Below, one piece after another: positions 35,135 through 46,773 of a DNA stretch of 64,000 bases. Source of the DNA: Holacanthus passer (Eukaryota; Chordata; Actinopteri; Pomacanthidae). Positions within the stretch are counted from its first letter, which is position 1, and each line of letters begins with the position of its first letter. The translations under genes were made by a program, and so were the position numbers. The notes beneath the pieces were generated by a model. It saw only the letters and a program-made list of their open reading frames with translations. It was not told where the DNA came from and ran no database searches. The stretch is from contig JAFREQ010000041.1 of the NCBI GenBank assembly GCA_025331565.1, positions 1,178,001 through 1,242,000 of the forward strand, written 5' to 3'.

Positions 35135-35639
35135 GTATAGCTGTCATCCTGTGTCCGTGTGTGACATACAGTAGACTTGGGTTCAGCGGGCACTGTGTGT
35201 TAGCGTGTCCCTCTCAGGCGTCTAACACGGGTCGCATGGAACACAGCTGCCGTGCCCCCAATAGCTATTAGAAATGGTCAATATCAGCTGCGGTGGAAAA
35301 ATCTATCAGTATCATGGTAATGGTCTCCACAGCTCATAGGATCTGGCTCTGTCCTTGAGCAGGCAACGCTAAACCCGCTGAACAGTCCGTGCCATTGAAA
35401 ACCACCATTAAAATTCAATATATTGCCCAGATAGAATTGCTGAGTTGTTACATAATGCAGTCTTCCTCTGACTCATTGAAAAGCAATCATCCATTTTTAT
35501 TTGAAATTAGGATAAATCCCTGAAGGCAGCTTCATCTTATTTATAGACTAAAGTAAGCTCCAACAGGCTGGAACGTATACTCATCTGGTACAAACTGACA
35601 GACAGAATGAAAAGCTGCTGGACATTTGCTAAAAACACT
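35135..35639. other. Unassigned non-coding stretch
   Basis: No feature recognised. Confidence 0.35.
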
Positions 35640-35659
35640 CCCCGCTGTAAGAAGTGGGA

Positions 35660-35765
35660 GGTGCTCTATCAGATTAGACTGAACTTTATTTGCCTCTTTG
35701 GGCCACTAATCCAAAATGAGATATTGAAAAACACTCATTATAGAATATTTTTTTTTTTTTTTATA
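35660..35765 (-). mobile_element. Possible antisense LINE 3' tail plus T-run
   Basis: AGATTAGACTGAACTTTATT then TGCCTCTTTGGGCCA read on the minus strand as 'tggcccaaagaggcaaataaagttcagtctaatct', like a LINE terminus. A run of 15 T at 35748-35762 follows. Weak evidence. Confidence 0.35.
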
Positions 35766-36234
35766 AGACAGCTAATTACTTACAAATGATCTTATTTCTG
35801 ATTATGCAATCATAAGTGTAATTTGAGTAATGAATATTGGGGAATGTGGTCTCAGAAGCATTTTGGAAATGAAAACTTTCAGTTGGGATTAGTCCAAGAA
35901 AAAAAGACATCCAAGAAAAGCCGGAATACTGCACATGGACACGTCGAGTAAGTTTTTTAAAACATATTTTTGGCACCTTTATAAACTTTGCTTCATACCC
36001 ACTGGCAGAGCAATTTTCTTCAGTGGAAACAGCATCTCAGAGTGGAAGTGATTCAAACTGTGAGCAGAGTAGAGCAACACTGGCCCTGCACTATACATGC
36101 TGCTGCTATCACATTTGCTGTCACATTTCAAAAATACCAGCCTGCAAAACTCTTTCTATCATCTTCAGTAATGACAGAGAGCCTGAGGCATGAGCTGGCT
36201 GCTAAGGTCCCTACAGTCCCACAACCCATTGGCT

Positions 36235-36690
36235 GACCCGCCTGACAACGATTTCGCCTCTGGGGGCAACGGCCAGTGTTTCAGGGCCTTCGCCACAGCC
36301 AGCGGATATCCAGATAGTGGATATCCGGGCTGAGACTTCCTCTTCTGTGTGCCAGTCATTGTTTGCAGTCTGATTAGCTACTTGAGATGCGAGTATGGAG
36401 TTAGGTCCCGATGACAGTTCAGCTAATCTCTATGAACAGATATCTGCATATGAAGGGAGATCAAAATCGTCACCAGATGATAGCTCATGGGCCTCTTTGG
36501 CTCTCCACAAACTGGCTCAAACATGATTGGTCAGTACTACTCAGACTACAATCTGACTACAAACTAAGCCAGAATGCTTCCAATAGCAAAACTCTTGTCC
36601 CTTACCTTCTGATTCTGCACTCTCATGCTAATATCTGATATAGATGTAAAGGACTCTACAGCCCCAGTGTCAACTTCTAATTAATTACTA
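36235..36690 (+). repeat. Repeat family E, plus copy
   Basis: It begins near CTGACAACGATTTCGCCTCT and has GGGGGCAACGGCCAGTGTTT, two GGATATCC boxes (36303 and 36318) and TTCCTCTTCTGTGTGCCAGT. It continues through ACTGGCTCAAACATGATTGG and CTTCTGATTCTGCACTCTCA. The first ~150 bases align on the opposite strand with 48690-48850. I recall similar text from percomorph genomes. The class is unknown, and the overlapping frames are not genes. Confidence 0.65.
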
Positions 36691-37094
36691 ATTTAAGTAT
36701 TATATCAAGAACTGTTTTTTTGTATTTGCATATTCCTACTGCTGAAGTCTCATTTAGCTTATGATGGCCTTTAAAATAATTTTCATGCTGTGAAGATATC
36801 CCTTCATGTCCAGTATGATTGAGCAACAACTCATTCATCAAACCTATGGCATCTGAGCATTGTATTAATATAGACTTGAAATAATCTCAGCCTGTCCTTT
36901 AAAATCATTAAGAGGAAGGCTGGCTCGATACACTGACTCACAACCTGCCAAGGGCAACAAAATGTCTGGGTCTGGCCATGATAACATACTCAGGCTTTCA
37001 CTGTGAAAGTTACTGTTGCCTCTTTTCTCAAGGAGAATCAAACAGCCTGACTGCTCTCCTGACCACTGACCATGAGGATAATGTTTTAGTTGAC

Positions 37095-37096
<2 letters not shown>
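36691..37096. other. Unassigned non-coding stretch
   Basis: No feature recognised. Confidence 0.35.

Positions 37097-37141
<45 letters not shown>
37097..37141. repeat. (GT)n microsatellite
   Basis: An uninterrupted GT run of 22 units. It produces the Cys/Val and Thr/His dipeptide runs in open frames on both strands. Confidence 0.95.
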
Positions 37142-37144
<3 letters not shown>

Positions 37145-37580
37145 AGGACTGGACACTTAGTCTGGTCCACAATCCTCTCCTATTATCGAGCAGCAGCAGA
37201 GTGTCTTCATCTCCTGCCATGCACCGAGCTCTTCACTCTGGCAGGCTGTTGGGCAACCCAGTTGCTCTGGCACGGCATCACAGCCTCAGTTTTTGGAAAG
37301 AGTTTCACCGCGCTGACACTCCTGGGTAGTGCTGAACTTCTGACCCCTTTCTGTCTTGGAGACAAGTGTCACCGCTCTGTAATCCCCTAATCCTTTTTCA
37401 CCAAGAATTTATCGTAATAAAAAATGCACGTTGTAGAAAAACAGGTGAGCCTTGTTCCTGCTCCTGCCGCAAAGACAGCCAAGACTGTCGCCATTTCAGA
37501 AAGACATCATTTCTGTGAATTTCAGTTTATGGTGGGGAGAAGATGAGTGGGCTCAATTTTTGCCATCTCTACTTAGCATC
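37142..37580. other. Unassigned non-coding stretch
   Basis: A 97-codon frame runs out of the microsatellite into ordinary sequence. There is no domain, and its start lies inside the repeat, so it is not supported. Confidence 0.35.
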
Positions 37581-37589
37581 TGTTGTATC

Positions 37590-37935
37590 TGCCTCATATT
37601 GCCTGTGTTGTAAAGTAAGCCTGTTTCAGCATGTAAAGCTGTGAGAACAGGCGGAGCTGAATGCAGCTGAGCGAGTGACCGACTAATCCCCTTAACACAT
37701 GGGACAGTGCCGGCACCAGCTCTAATTGATTCCCGAAAATGACTGGGGCTGAACCTGCAAGGGAAATGAAAGGTTTGATATTCCTGCGTGGGATGAGGCT
37801 TCCAGCAGCAGCAGCAGGTGCCAGGATCTCCAGGTGCAACATGGCTCGTTCCATAATCAGAAGATAACAAATGCAGATTGTCCCCATTGCAATGAACATA
37901 CATTTACTTATATGTGTTACACTCCCCACGCCTTT
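37590..37935. promoter_or_regulatory. Candidate conserved non-coding element
   Basis: Low-repeat, moderately GC-rich block with CAGCTCTAATTGATTCCCGA, TCCATAATCAGAAGATAACA and CCATTGCAATGAACATACAT. Both strands have frames of 90-116 codons in competing registers without domains, so coding is unlikely. Selected by texture only. Confidence 0.25.
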
Positions 37936-40065
37936 AAGGCTGCAAACATTTTCAACTTCTGACTTTCCAAGTGTGAAGATGTTCGATTTCTTCTCTCCCT
38001 CCTCCCTCTCGCTCCCATCATATATTTATAGAATCTCTTTCAGGGGTTGGGAAGGCAGAAAAAGAGATTATGATGGTTCCTCTGAGGACTGTCCTTCGTG
38101 CCAAACTTCTCTATTTTTCCCTCCTTTTGGATCCAGACATCCCTCCTGATTAGGCTGTCAGAATTTTTTCCCAGACATCTCAATTTGTAAACATCTGAAA
38201 ACATTTCCATCTCACGCTGTGTCATTCTCGCAACAGATCCAAGCAGACGGCGCAAATGACAGCACCACAACATTATGCTATCAAATTTGAACACTTGGCC
38301 TTGGATCTTCAGCGCTTACAAATGGAAATTCATATATCACTTTAAGCACGATGAGTGTTCGCATGTGTTCAGCAAAGAAGACAATCTTCAAAATCCTCTA
38401 CACGCCATTAATAGTTGCTGATTGAAACATTTTCAAGTATCTTTTTATGATGAGATTTAGCAGCGAATCATTTGTGAATCTTTGGTGCACATGTGTAATG
38501 CAACATACAGCCTCTGGATACGCTGCCCTAATTAGCAGTTTCTGCACATAGTCATGGATCCAATAGTGCATATAATGCTGTCCTACATTCTTGTATACTA
38601 TCAATGCTTTGGTGAGAGTGAGTCAGTGAGCGATTGCATGTGTGTTCTGTTACTGAGCGCCTGAGGAAAACACACCATCACCCCCTCCTGTTATACATAT
38701 ATTTAGTTTTGTGCCACAGGCCTCCTTCTCTTGCACAGAAGTCAACCCACTGTGCAGTCAATAATCAGAAACAACAAAACTAGTCAGTTATTGTCTTTGG
38801 AAAGACAATAAATGCTCATTTAGCCTCCAGGCCTCTGAGTGGGATGGCCATGTTTGATTGACAGCTGAGCCAACAGGGGCATAAGACCCAACATAAAGAA
38901 ACTGGTAGCTTACAGATAGCATTTGGTGGTAGTGACATTGAAAAATGAGGATCAACCCATTCAGCATCTGAATTGATTTTTTCATTGTTTGATTTCACAT
39001 GACTGGTGTAACACTGTTCCACTTAAAGCTGCACTAACTAACCTTTTCCACGCAGCTGTAAATAACAGGCTGCTGAACTGTTAACTTTATGTGTGGTGCT
39101 TTTATAGGCTGCCTTTTCTATTGAACTGAACATGACAGCTTGAACTAGCAACAGACTGAACGCATTACTGAACTGAACACAGAATCAACGGTGAGCGTAG
39201 CGGCTGTACAACCACTGATGCATTCACTGACTTACTTACTGTTGGACTTACTGAAGTGCCTTTGAACAGTGATGCATTCACTTACTGCTGTATCTGCTTA
39301 TTGCCATTGAATGTATGTTGTTGAAATGTAATGTGGCCTTGAAAAAAAAATGGACATGAATGGACTACATAGTCAATGACTACAAATCTTTGAACTGAAC
39401 TGAATGACATAACTCACATTAGCAGCGTGATTTGTGATTTCCATCTCAAGGCATTACGGTTTTGTTTTGTTTAGACAGTAGAAAATGGGAACAACTAGTG
39501 GTCTCTCTTTTCTTAATCACACAAATCCTTCCACCCTGACCTCCACCTCCAAAGTATACACTAATCACAGTGTCATGCTACTTTGGCCTATGTGTCTGAC
39601 AGACAAGTCATTATACACACCTGATGGTTAGAAGACATAATGGTATTTGGTCTTTTGTCTAGTGAGGACAATCTCTTTGATCAGCAAGAAAAGGTGCAGG
39701 ACATGTGTCCTTGCTTGTAGATAAGAAGGAGACATTAACTGGAAATCTACAGGTGGTTTTGGGTACTGCTTTGGCTTTAAGGTTCAGAACAGCTACTAAT
39801 AAATCTTGTGCAGAGATCAGTTAATCAAATGTTGTTTCCAAGGCCAAGAAAGAACTTCACTTTCATCTTTTAAGTCAACATGGATGAAAAGTACTTAAAG
39901 TGCTCAGAATGAGGTCAATTTTGACATCTACAATTTCATGACAACCGCTGAGGAGGATTGCGTGATCCAATCAAACATTTCAGAACGACTAAATGGCCCT
40001 TGTGATTAGTATAGTAACAGTATATAGCTAGGAACATATGTTTGTATGAATGCATCTCGGGAAGA
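37936..40065. other. Unassigned non-coding stretch
   Basis: Contains a TTAAAGCTGCACTAACTAAC head at 39026 like those of common fish repeats, and a short local duplication TGATGCATTCACT at 39217 and 39272 within TGAACTGAA-rich sequence. No gene. Confidence 0.35.
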
Positions 40066-40071
40066 TATGCA

Positions 40072-40178
40072 GAGGGGGACTCAAACAGGAAGTTAAATAA
40101 AGGTTAAAAGGCTAAAAGGCTACATGGTGGTTCCCGTCTGTCACGTCTTCACGACACCTGAATATGTCTTGTTGTCAC
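40072..40178 (+). repeat. Diverged local duplication, copy 1
   Basis: ACAGGAAGTTAAATAAAGGT, AAAGGCTACATGGTGGTTCC, CGTCTGTCACGTCTTCACGA and CACCTGAATATGTCTTGTT. It aligns with 40527-40625 in the same orientation about 455 bases away. Confidence 0.6.
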
Positions 40179-40526
40179 ATACAGTATTTCCTGTCAGAGA
40201 TGAAGTTGGAGGTCCTGAAAAAAGATGCTTGAAGAGAATATAAACAGATGATGGTACTCTGCCGCAGGTGGAGCAGAGGTCCACTTGGGACAGAATAATC
40301 CCTGCACTGCTTCCTGGCCTCAGGCAGTCCACTCGGACCCCTACAGGCAGAGCAGGATATTCAACATTCTAGGTCGAAGGTAAATGTTATTCCGTAAACA
40401 GCTGATTACATACTGTGCACTCATGGTTTTGTATGTAGGGGAAAAGCAAATAGCAGCTACATGACAAAAAGCTGATACTTCACTAAAAGGGGGAGATTTA
40501 GTGAGAATATATACCTAGGAATGGGT
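40179..40526. other. Spacer between local duplicates
   Basis: No recognised gene. It includes GGACCCCTACAGGCAGAGCA. A 63-codon minus frame has no domain. Confidence 0.3.
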
Positions 40527-40625
40527 CTCCCTGGGGAAAACTGGAAGTTACATAAAGTTGCTTAAAGGCTACACTGTGTCTCCAGTCTGTTAAATATTCA
40601 CAATACCTGAATGTATCCTGTTACA
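40527..40625 (+). repeat. Diverged local duplication, copy 2
   Basis: ACTGGAAGTTACATAAAGTT, AAAGGCTACACTGTGTCTCC, AGTCTGTTAAATATTCACAA and TACCTGAATGTATCCTGTT. Counterpart of 40072-40178. Confidence 0.6.
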
Positions 40626-41724
40626 ACAAGATTCTTTAGTCAATTATGCAAATTGCAAAATTGGAATGCAATGACTTCACTCCCAACTCATCGAATACAG
40701 CAGCTTGAGCAATGACCCTACACTAAACTACAGCGTTCTGTGTATCCCTCTAGGGTCTGTTTTGCATGTGCCATCAAGTTAGCAATAAGAAATATGCAAC
40801 GCCCAGTTAAGAATGTCCAGTTCTTCGATCGCAGATTGGTTGCGTTGGTCGGGTAATCTGCCTTCATCTATAGCAAAGCAATGGCGTTCGCAGTGGTTAA
40901 TGCGCAGACAAGTGGTACCATGAAAATGCATGAAACATAAAATTCTCTATTTTCTCTATCTGGGTAATGTTTTTTCCTCAAAAGCGAGCAGAGGACATCT
41001 GTATGCTGTGGCAGAAATAAACTTGCAGTATAATGGCAGTTAAACTTTAGCAGCATGTTTGAAATGTGTTTTTATGCTCAGGAGTGTGTGTTCATGCAAA
41101 GTAAGTGCCTCACTTTAACATCTCACCTACATAACAATACACACTTCAGCCCGAGACCTTGCACCACGCAACTGTGCTTTATTATTTTTTCCAGTTATTC
41201 TTTTGTGCTACTTGAGATGTTTGTCCATGTCAGAGAGCAGAATTTCATCAAATTTTACCTTTGTATAAACTGACTAATCTTTTTAATCCCCCCCGATCAG
41301 ATCGCCCTTTAAATAGAATGACAAACAGATAGGGTGGATTAAGAGGGAGAAAGGGCAGCCTGCTCTCCACAGAAAAACACTTGAGGAGAACTCTGAGCAC
41401 AAAGCAAAGCAAGTGATAAAATAGGCTGTCCTTGGTATAAACACACTTGATTTTGAAAGGTGGAACTTTCACGAAGAGCTTGGGCTCAAAATACTGGGAT
41501 TGTACATGATTGGCATATTCCACGCTGAGCAATGAACATAAAGATTTTTTTTCCCAATAAAATAATCTTGCAGCAAATTCTCAAATACTACTACTACTCT
41601 TCCAAAAATGTCTCAAATAATATCTGTTATTGTGTCCAGCACAAACAATTAATGCTGGATAACAAACATGAGTACAGTGGCATTACCTACATATACTATA
41701 ATGGCTTCTATTATAAATTCATCA
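40626..41724. other. Unassigned non-coding stretch
   Basis: No supported gene. Frames of 62-94 codons around 40868-41532 have no recognised domain. Confidence 0.35.
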
Positions 41725-41882
41725 TAATGTACATTTCACTCATTCCAGCAGTCATGTCACACTGGTAATGGCTGCTCTGAGTTTCTTTTTTTAACAGAGG
41801 TACTAATCATTCAGTAATGACCTCCAATTGCTTGTACTTTGCCGTTCTTTGGCTGTTAAGCTACTGCCAATAAAACTCAACA
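41725..41882 (+). repeat. Second diverged local duplication, copy 1
   Basis: TAATGTACATTTCACTCATT, CAGCAGTCATGTCACACTGG, GACCTCCAATTGCTTGTACT and GGCTGTTAAGCTACTGCCAA then TAAAA. It aligns with 42090-42248. Confidence 0.6.
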
Positions 41883-42089
41883 CTTCCTGCAGATTTTCCC
41901 CATTAAACGGCTTCCAGGAAAGAGTGGAATAAAAATATATCTGCTGAGCTGCTGAACGGATGTGACACATCTGTGCAGGAGGTTTTGAATTAAGCTACTG
42001 ATCAATAATTGTTATACAAAAATAAATAAACTTGTGAATATGCTTAAACCCTGCCACTTTCAGGACCCCTGTACCACAGTGAGTGTAGT
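41883..42089. other. Spacer between local duplicates
   Basis: No recognised feature. Confidence 0.3.
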
Positions 42090-42248
42090 TAATGTACATA
42101 TTCACACTTCTAATTTCGCCTGTACTACAACAGTCATGTCATATTTAAAATTCTGTTGTTGAGTTTTACTGTTTTCTGTCACTAAGTACTTCCAATTGCT
42201 TCTACCTTGCTGTTTTTTTTATTGCTGTTAAGTTCCTGTCAATTAAAA
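42090..42248 (+). repeat. Second diverged local duplication, copy 2
   Basis: TAATGTACATATTCACACTT, CAACAGTCATGTCATATTTA, TACTTCCAATTGCTTCTACC and TGCTGTTAAGTTCCTGTCAA then TTAAAA. Same order and orientation as copy 1, period about 365 bases. A third, weaker relic may lie near 42919-42965 (ACTTCTACCTTCTCAACTGT). Confidence 0.6.
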
Positions 42249-42412
42249 AAACAACCATGAACCAACAAGTATGATGTGTGTATCCAAAGCCTGATATATC
42301 TCTTTCCTCTGTGCTATAGAGCTCCATTGTTGTCCAGAAATACATAACTAGAAAAAAACACATCAATGAGTCATACTGTTGCACTGGGTGACATGTTCCT
42401 TCATTACCATGA

Positions 42413-42430
42413 ACACACACACACACACAC
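42413..42430. repeat. Short (AC)n microsatellite
   Basis: A pure AC run of nine units. Confidence 0.9.
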
Positions 42431-43574
42431 TGTAGTTTATTTTGACTCAATCCCACATACACCATGCTGCTGCCCAAATACGCACTACAACACCAAATGT
42501 GTATTCATGTGCAGCAGAAAATAGTCCCCCAATTTATTCTGGTTTGAGTTATGTTTTATTAAAAGACAGACTAAGACTTTGTTGGTTTTGATTTTCTCAT
42601 GGGATCTGTTGACAATAGGAAAATATAGAATAACACCAGCTTTATCCTTTAATGGGAAACATATGTGCGGGAAATGTTGAGTTTCATTTACAGTAGCTCA
42701 ACAGCAAAAACAAACGGTGAAGTACTGATTGGCAATATATGTTATCCTTGAAGGAAGTTTATATCAGCAACAAAGTAAAATGAGAGCAGATCAACAAAAT
42801 AAACAGAGATGTAAGTCTGCTTCTACTATGAGCCTGTATAAAATACAGGCCTGCAGTTGTGCTGTGTTTCAGATAAGGCCTGCAGCTGAGTAAAATAAAA
42901 TTTAAACATAAATATGGACAACTTCTACCTTCTCAACTGTGGAGTTCACTGTTAAGCTGCTAAGCTGTAGATGCATTTGAATGATCTGTACTCAATAAAG
43001 TGCCTGAATGAATGTGCCAAATAATAAATTTTTTTTTAAAATAAAATTTCCACCTCAGAATAATGGACAAAACCCACTGTGTTACAGCACACTGCCTGCT
43101 TATATAACAGAGAGCAGCCGATCACATCGCTAATCTTCCCTGTACCACAGATCGGACCCAAAAATCCAAAATCAATACAGCTGTCAAAAACTGACCATTC
43201 CAAGTATCTTTCATCCAGTGCCTGCAACTTGTGTGTGTTGGTGTTTGTGGTTAGTACATTCATCACATACAGTACCTGTTTCAAGTCTTCCATCTGAAAA
43301 CATCTGGATCACCACATGCAACGCTGCCTGATATCTTTGTAATGTAATGGCAGTATTCAAAATGGCAAATTTGATCATAAAATATGCTTTTATGACACTA
43401 GACTTAACTTCCTCATTTTAGGAAGCTTGGGTGCACACAATAAAGGCTGACATTGACCAAGGAACTGAGCCGCCTGTCATTCAGTGTATCACTGCTGATA
43501 TCTACTATTGTTCATGCGGTCAAAGACGTCCTTTACAGGAGTATTTCTGATTCATCAGCCACTTAGTTTAGCTT
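42431..43574. other. Unassigned non-coding stretch
   Basis: No gene or repeat family recognised. Complementary frames of 72 and 85 codons (43036-43297) shadow one another. Confidence 0.35.
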
Positions 43575-43886
43575 TGTATAAAGTGTTGAGGCAGTGGAAA
43601 TTAAGCCTGGCTCTGTGCAAAGTTCCAAAATACACCCAACAACACCTCTAAAGGTAATTGCTTACAGGTTGTGTGAGTTTTGTCAACTCCCTGAGGTTGC
43701 TAGACAACTTTGGACAAAGTCAGGCTAGCTATTTCCCCTTTACTCTCTTTGTGCTAAGCTAAGCAGCTGCTGGCTCCAGCTTACAATTGAACAGACAGAT
43801 ATGAGAGTGGCATGGATAATTCCATTTAACTTTCAGCAAGGAAGCAAATAAGTATGTTTCCCAAAATGTCAAACTACTCCTTTAAA
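43575..43886 (+). mobile_element. Non-autonomous palindromic percomorph repeat, internally deleted copy
   Basis: AAGCCTGGCTCTGTGCAAAG, CACCTCTAAAGGTAATTGCT, ACTTTGGACAAAGTCAGGCT, CTTTGTGCTAAGCTAAGCAG and CTGCTGGCTCCAGC, ending CCAAAATGTCAAACTACTCC then TTTAAA. The first and third blocks are near-complements of each other (AGCCTGGCTCTGTGCAAAGT against ACTTTGGACAAAGTCAGGCT). This preserves the internal palindrome I recall for an abundant percomorph element. Most of the central stem is deleted. No coding capacity. Confidence 0.7.
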
Positions 43887-44535
43887 CAAAAAACGCCACA
43901 GCAGCGCCACATTTAAAAAGAATCTTTCAAGCACGACTTTAAACAGAGAGGGATGATGACAGTCATTTATGTCAATATATGCTTATTATGTTTTGTTGGA
44001 GTAAAAACCCAAACAGCAGCGATGATGTTTTGCTGAAATGAAATACATCAGACCTCTTGACGACCTGTAAGCTCCAGCTCTGTGAGAACTCATTGGGTCT
44101 TCATTTTAACATGCGGGCCTTGTCAGGAGATGATGCCAGTGGCTGTAAACTGTTGCACATCCCCGGTGTGCTACAAAGTCCCCTGTCAGAAACCCAATGG
44201 GAGGCTGTCGCCAACGCAGTGCTTTCTGCACACTTCCACACTTTAAAGTAAGAACGTTTTTCTCTCTTTAAACTCAAGGGAAGAAATAAACAAACATAAT
44301 GTAAACCTAAAAAAAAATGAGGAGGTGAAAAAGGGAAGGATGACGTCGGAATCGGCTTTGTGGAACTTTTTTCAAAGCCTGTCAAACAATGTTTTAACAT
44401 TTCATAGCTCCACATGAAATGGTTCAGGTGAAGTAGCTGAAATCAATTATACAATACTAAATCTTCCATTATCCAAGGCCCCTCTGAGAGACTCAGTGAT
44501 GTTCACATAGCAGGTGCAGTGATAAGATCCAAAGA
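43887..44535. other. Unassigned non-coding stretch
   Basis: Opposing frames of 64 and 104 codons around 44057-44415 shadow each other and have no domain. No repeat recognised. Confidence 0.35.
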
Positions 44536-44539
44536 TCCG

Positions 44540-44965
44540 TGATACTGATTTCTCCCGCCTCGGACTGAATTTAACAATACCTACTGCTGAATTTATACTA
44601 TGTCTCCGAAGACCTGTCCATTAAAATATTATTCAAAGCCAATACATTACTGATAAATGCAATCTTCAGCTGCCTTAATACCTATAATTCATGGCAATAA
44701 AGTGAATTCCATCCAGCCTTCATTAATCTCGGCCTTTTATCAGTTTTTCAAATTGAATTAAAGTCAGTGCCTTGCTCAGAAGGGATTTAAAGCAACCTGC
44801 TTGGAAAATTCCGGCCTTGTGAGCCTTTAGTCTTCTGCCTGGAATGCCAAGCAACAATTAATCCCCATGAAATGGATCTCTGTGGCATTGACTGGAATTA
44901 AGGTCCTAACACAAAGTCAATCAAGAGGATCAGCGGGCCGGTGAGTAGAGTGCCACGGGCCCGGC
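44540..44965. promoter_or_regulatory. Candidate conserved non-coding element
   Basis: About 420 bases without TE signatures and with few stretches of low complexity. It has many ATTA/TAAT cores and homeobox-like or composite motifs (for example TCCATTAAAATATTATTCAA, TCATTAATCTCGGCCTTTTA, AACAATTAATCCCCATGAAA). It is the most enhancer-like block in the window by texture. No comparative data were available. Confidence 0.35.
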
Positions 44966-45179
44966 CATCTAGATATGCGAACTGATGGAAGATGAATGGT
45001 CAGCTTATGTTCCAGTGGATCAAAAAGACATCAGCTGATGAGAGACTTTCTCAGTTTTTGTCTGAGGTTGGCTATGTTGGTTTGTTGGCATGTAAAAAAC
45101 ATGGTACATCCTGATATCAAGATGTTTTTTTAGTTCTGTTTCTTCATTTAATTAGTCAGTTTTGAAGGCCGGCGATGCT
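44966..45179. other. Unassigned spacer
   Basis: Nothing recognised. Confidence 0.3.
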
Positions 45180-45425
45180 GGTCAGTCTTCAATTGGTCCA
45201 CCACTTTGGTCAAGGATGAAATTTGTCAATGATTACATACCTGCAAAACTAATGACATTATCATCGACCTCAGCTGTACTTCATCTTGCTAGCATTGTCA
45301 CTGCGAGCATGTTAGTCTGTTGACATTAGCATTTGGCTTGAAGTGCCATTGTGCAAAGTACTGTCTCACCTGATAGCATGGCTGTAGTTGTTAATCACAG
45401 GGGACCATTTTAGATATACTTTTTG
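45180..45425 (+). repeat. Percomorph repeat family B, sense copy
   Basis: ATTGGTCCACCACTTTGGTC, ACCTGCAAAACTAATGACAT, GCTAGCATTGTCACTGCGAG, CATGTTAGTCTGTTGACATT and AGCATGGCTGTAGTTG. The order matches the family I recall ('tggtccaccactttggtcc...cctgcaaaactaatgacattcccatc...gttagcattgtcattgtgagcatgttagc...'), with the internally repeated middle deleted. Confidence 0.7.
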
Positions 45426-46225
45426 CAGTTTTCACCAGTCTTTATGTTTACGATTGAGTATTTTTACATATCACCAACAATGAATATCTATTACTTCATT
45501 ATATAGAGTATATTTCAAGTAGCAGCCTCCAGAAACATGTACTGTATATCTTCAGAGCTGGAAATCTTATAAGACCACCTTTCATAACCACCACCTGGAA
45601 AATGCTACTACTAAAAGAGATATTCTATATTTTAGATTCTGTAACCTTAGTCCAATTTTGCCTATCATAGAGCCATGCCTCTAATGTGACTAAAACTTGT
45701 AGATCACTTTAAAATAGGGGAGCGTCTTCACACAGTGCCACACCGTTTTACTGCTTCCACAACAGTTCCTGCCTCAACAGGCAGGATGGTTTGTCAGTGC
45801 CTTCTAAAACAATTCATACAACTATTACAGCAATGACTCATATGACTGTTGTCTGATCTATAAGTAGGTTTAGGCAACTATTTGGTTAAATTTGTAGAAT
45901 TGCGATGCCAAACTTTTTATGCTACTGTCCTCCAGAATAGACATTTTCAATCTCCAGAATCTCCAGAACACCCAGTGTTTTTTAATTCAAGGTGACATAC
46001 TGCTAAAGGATGCACGAAGGGTTAACGGAAAGAAACATACATAAGTTTATTATTTTAGGAATGAAAGACTCTTAAAGCATCTCCGTTCAGAACAAATGAC
46101 AGACTGAAGAAGAATTCAGATTGTGATTTACTTATACATCTATCTTCTGTGCTCGCTCGAGGAGACTTCACATTCTCTTTTTATACTTAGTGGGAACATA
46201 CCACCCACATTTACAGTGTGCTAAT
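45426..46225. other. Unassigned non-coding stretch
   Basis: No feature recognised. Confidence 0.35.
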
Positions 46226-46229
46226 ACTT

Positions 46230-46515
46230 CGTGCCCACAAGCGTCACATTCCTCTTTGCCAGAAGACCTGCTGAGAGCTCAGCCACGTTAAATCTGCATC
46301 GTATGGTGTGTGAGGATGCCAATTTGAAGAACCCCATTATTCACTCAGAGGTCACGTTAAAATGGAACACCTTGTGATTTTTTTTTACCCTTTCCACTTG
46401 CCAGAAGCAGTCGTGAAATTATAGGGTGAACCATTTCAAACCTGGCAAACTAATTGCAGGTAGAAATAAAGCTGAGAGCCTGGCAAAGATAAACACCTTG
46501 TATAAATAGAAACAG
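46230..46515. promoter_or_regulatory. Candidate conserved non-coding element
   Basis: Low-repeat block with GAGGTCACGTTAAAATGGAA, CTGGCAAACTAATTGCAGGT and AGCCTGGCAAAGATAAACAC. The texture is similar to 44540-44965. Unverified. Confidence 0.25.
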
Positions 46516-46773
46516 GCAGTTACATATGCAGAAAATGTCGGCCCCGCACATCAGAGGTGTAAGATGGAATTGGCAGCTGGCTAAAGCCAGACTTGGGTGC
46601 ACGGTGAGAATGTGCCACCCGCGGGATAATGAAGTGAGTAGGCACTAAGTGTAGAATTGACTTTTCTGAAAATATTTCATTAGTCACACTCAGTCCCCGC
46701 ATTGTTCAGCCCCAGAGTAAACCTGAATCCTGAGCAAGGTGCTCCACCTGTATGGAAAATGACAATAAGAGAG

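Noticed and set aside
44057..44251. 64-codon plus frame as a possible exon
   Set aside because: A minus-strand frame covers the same bases, and no domain or clear splice sites are visible.
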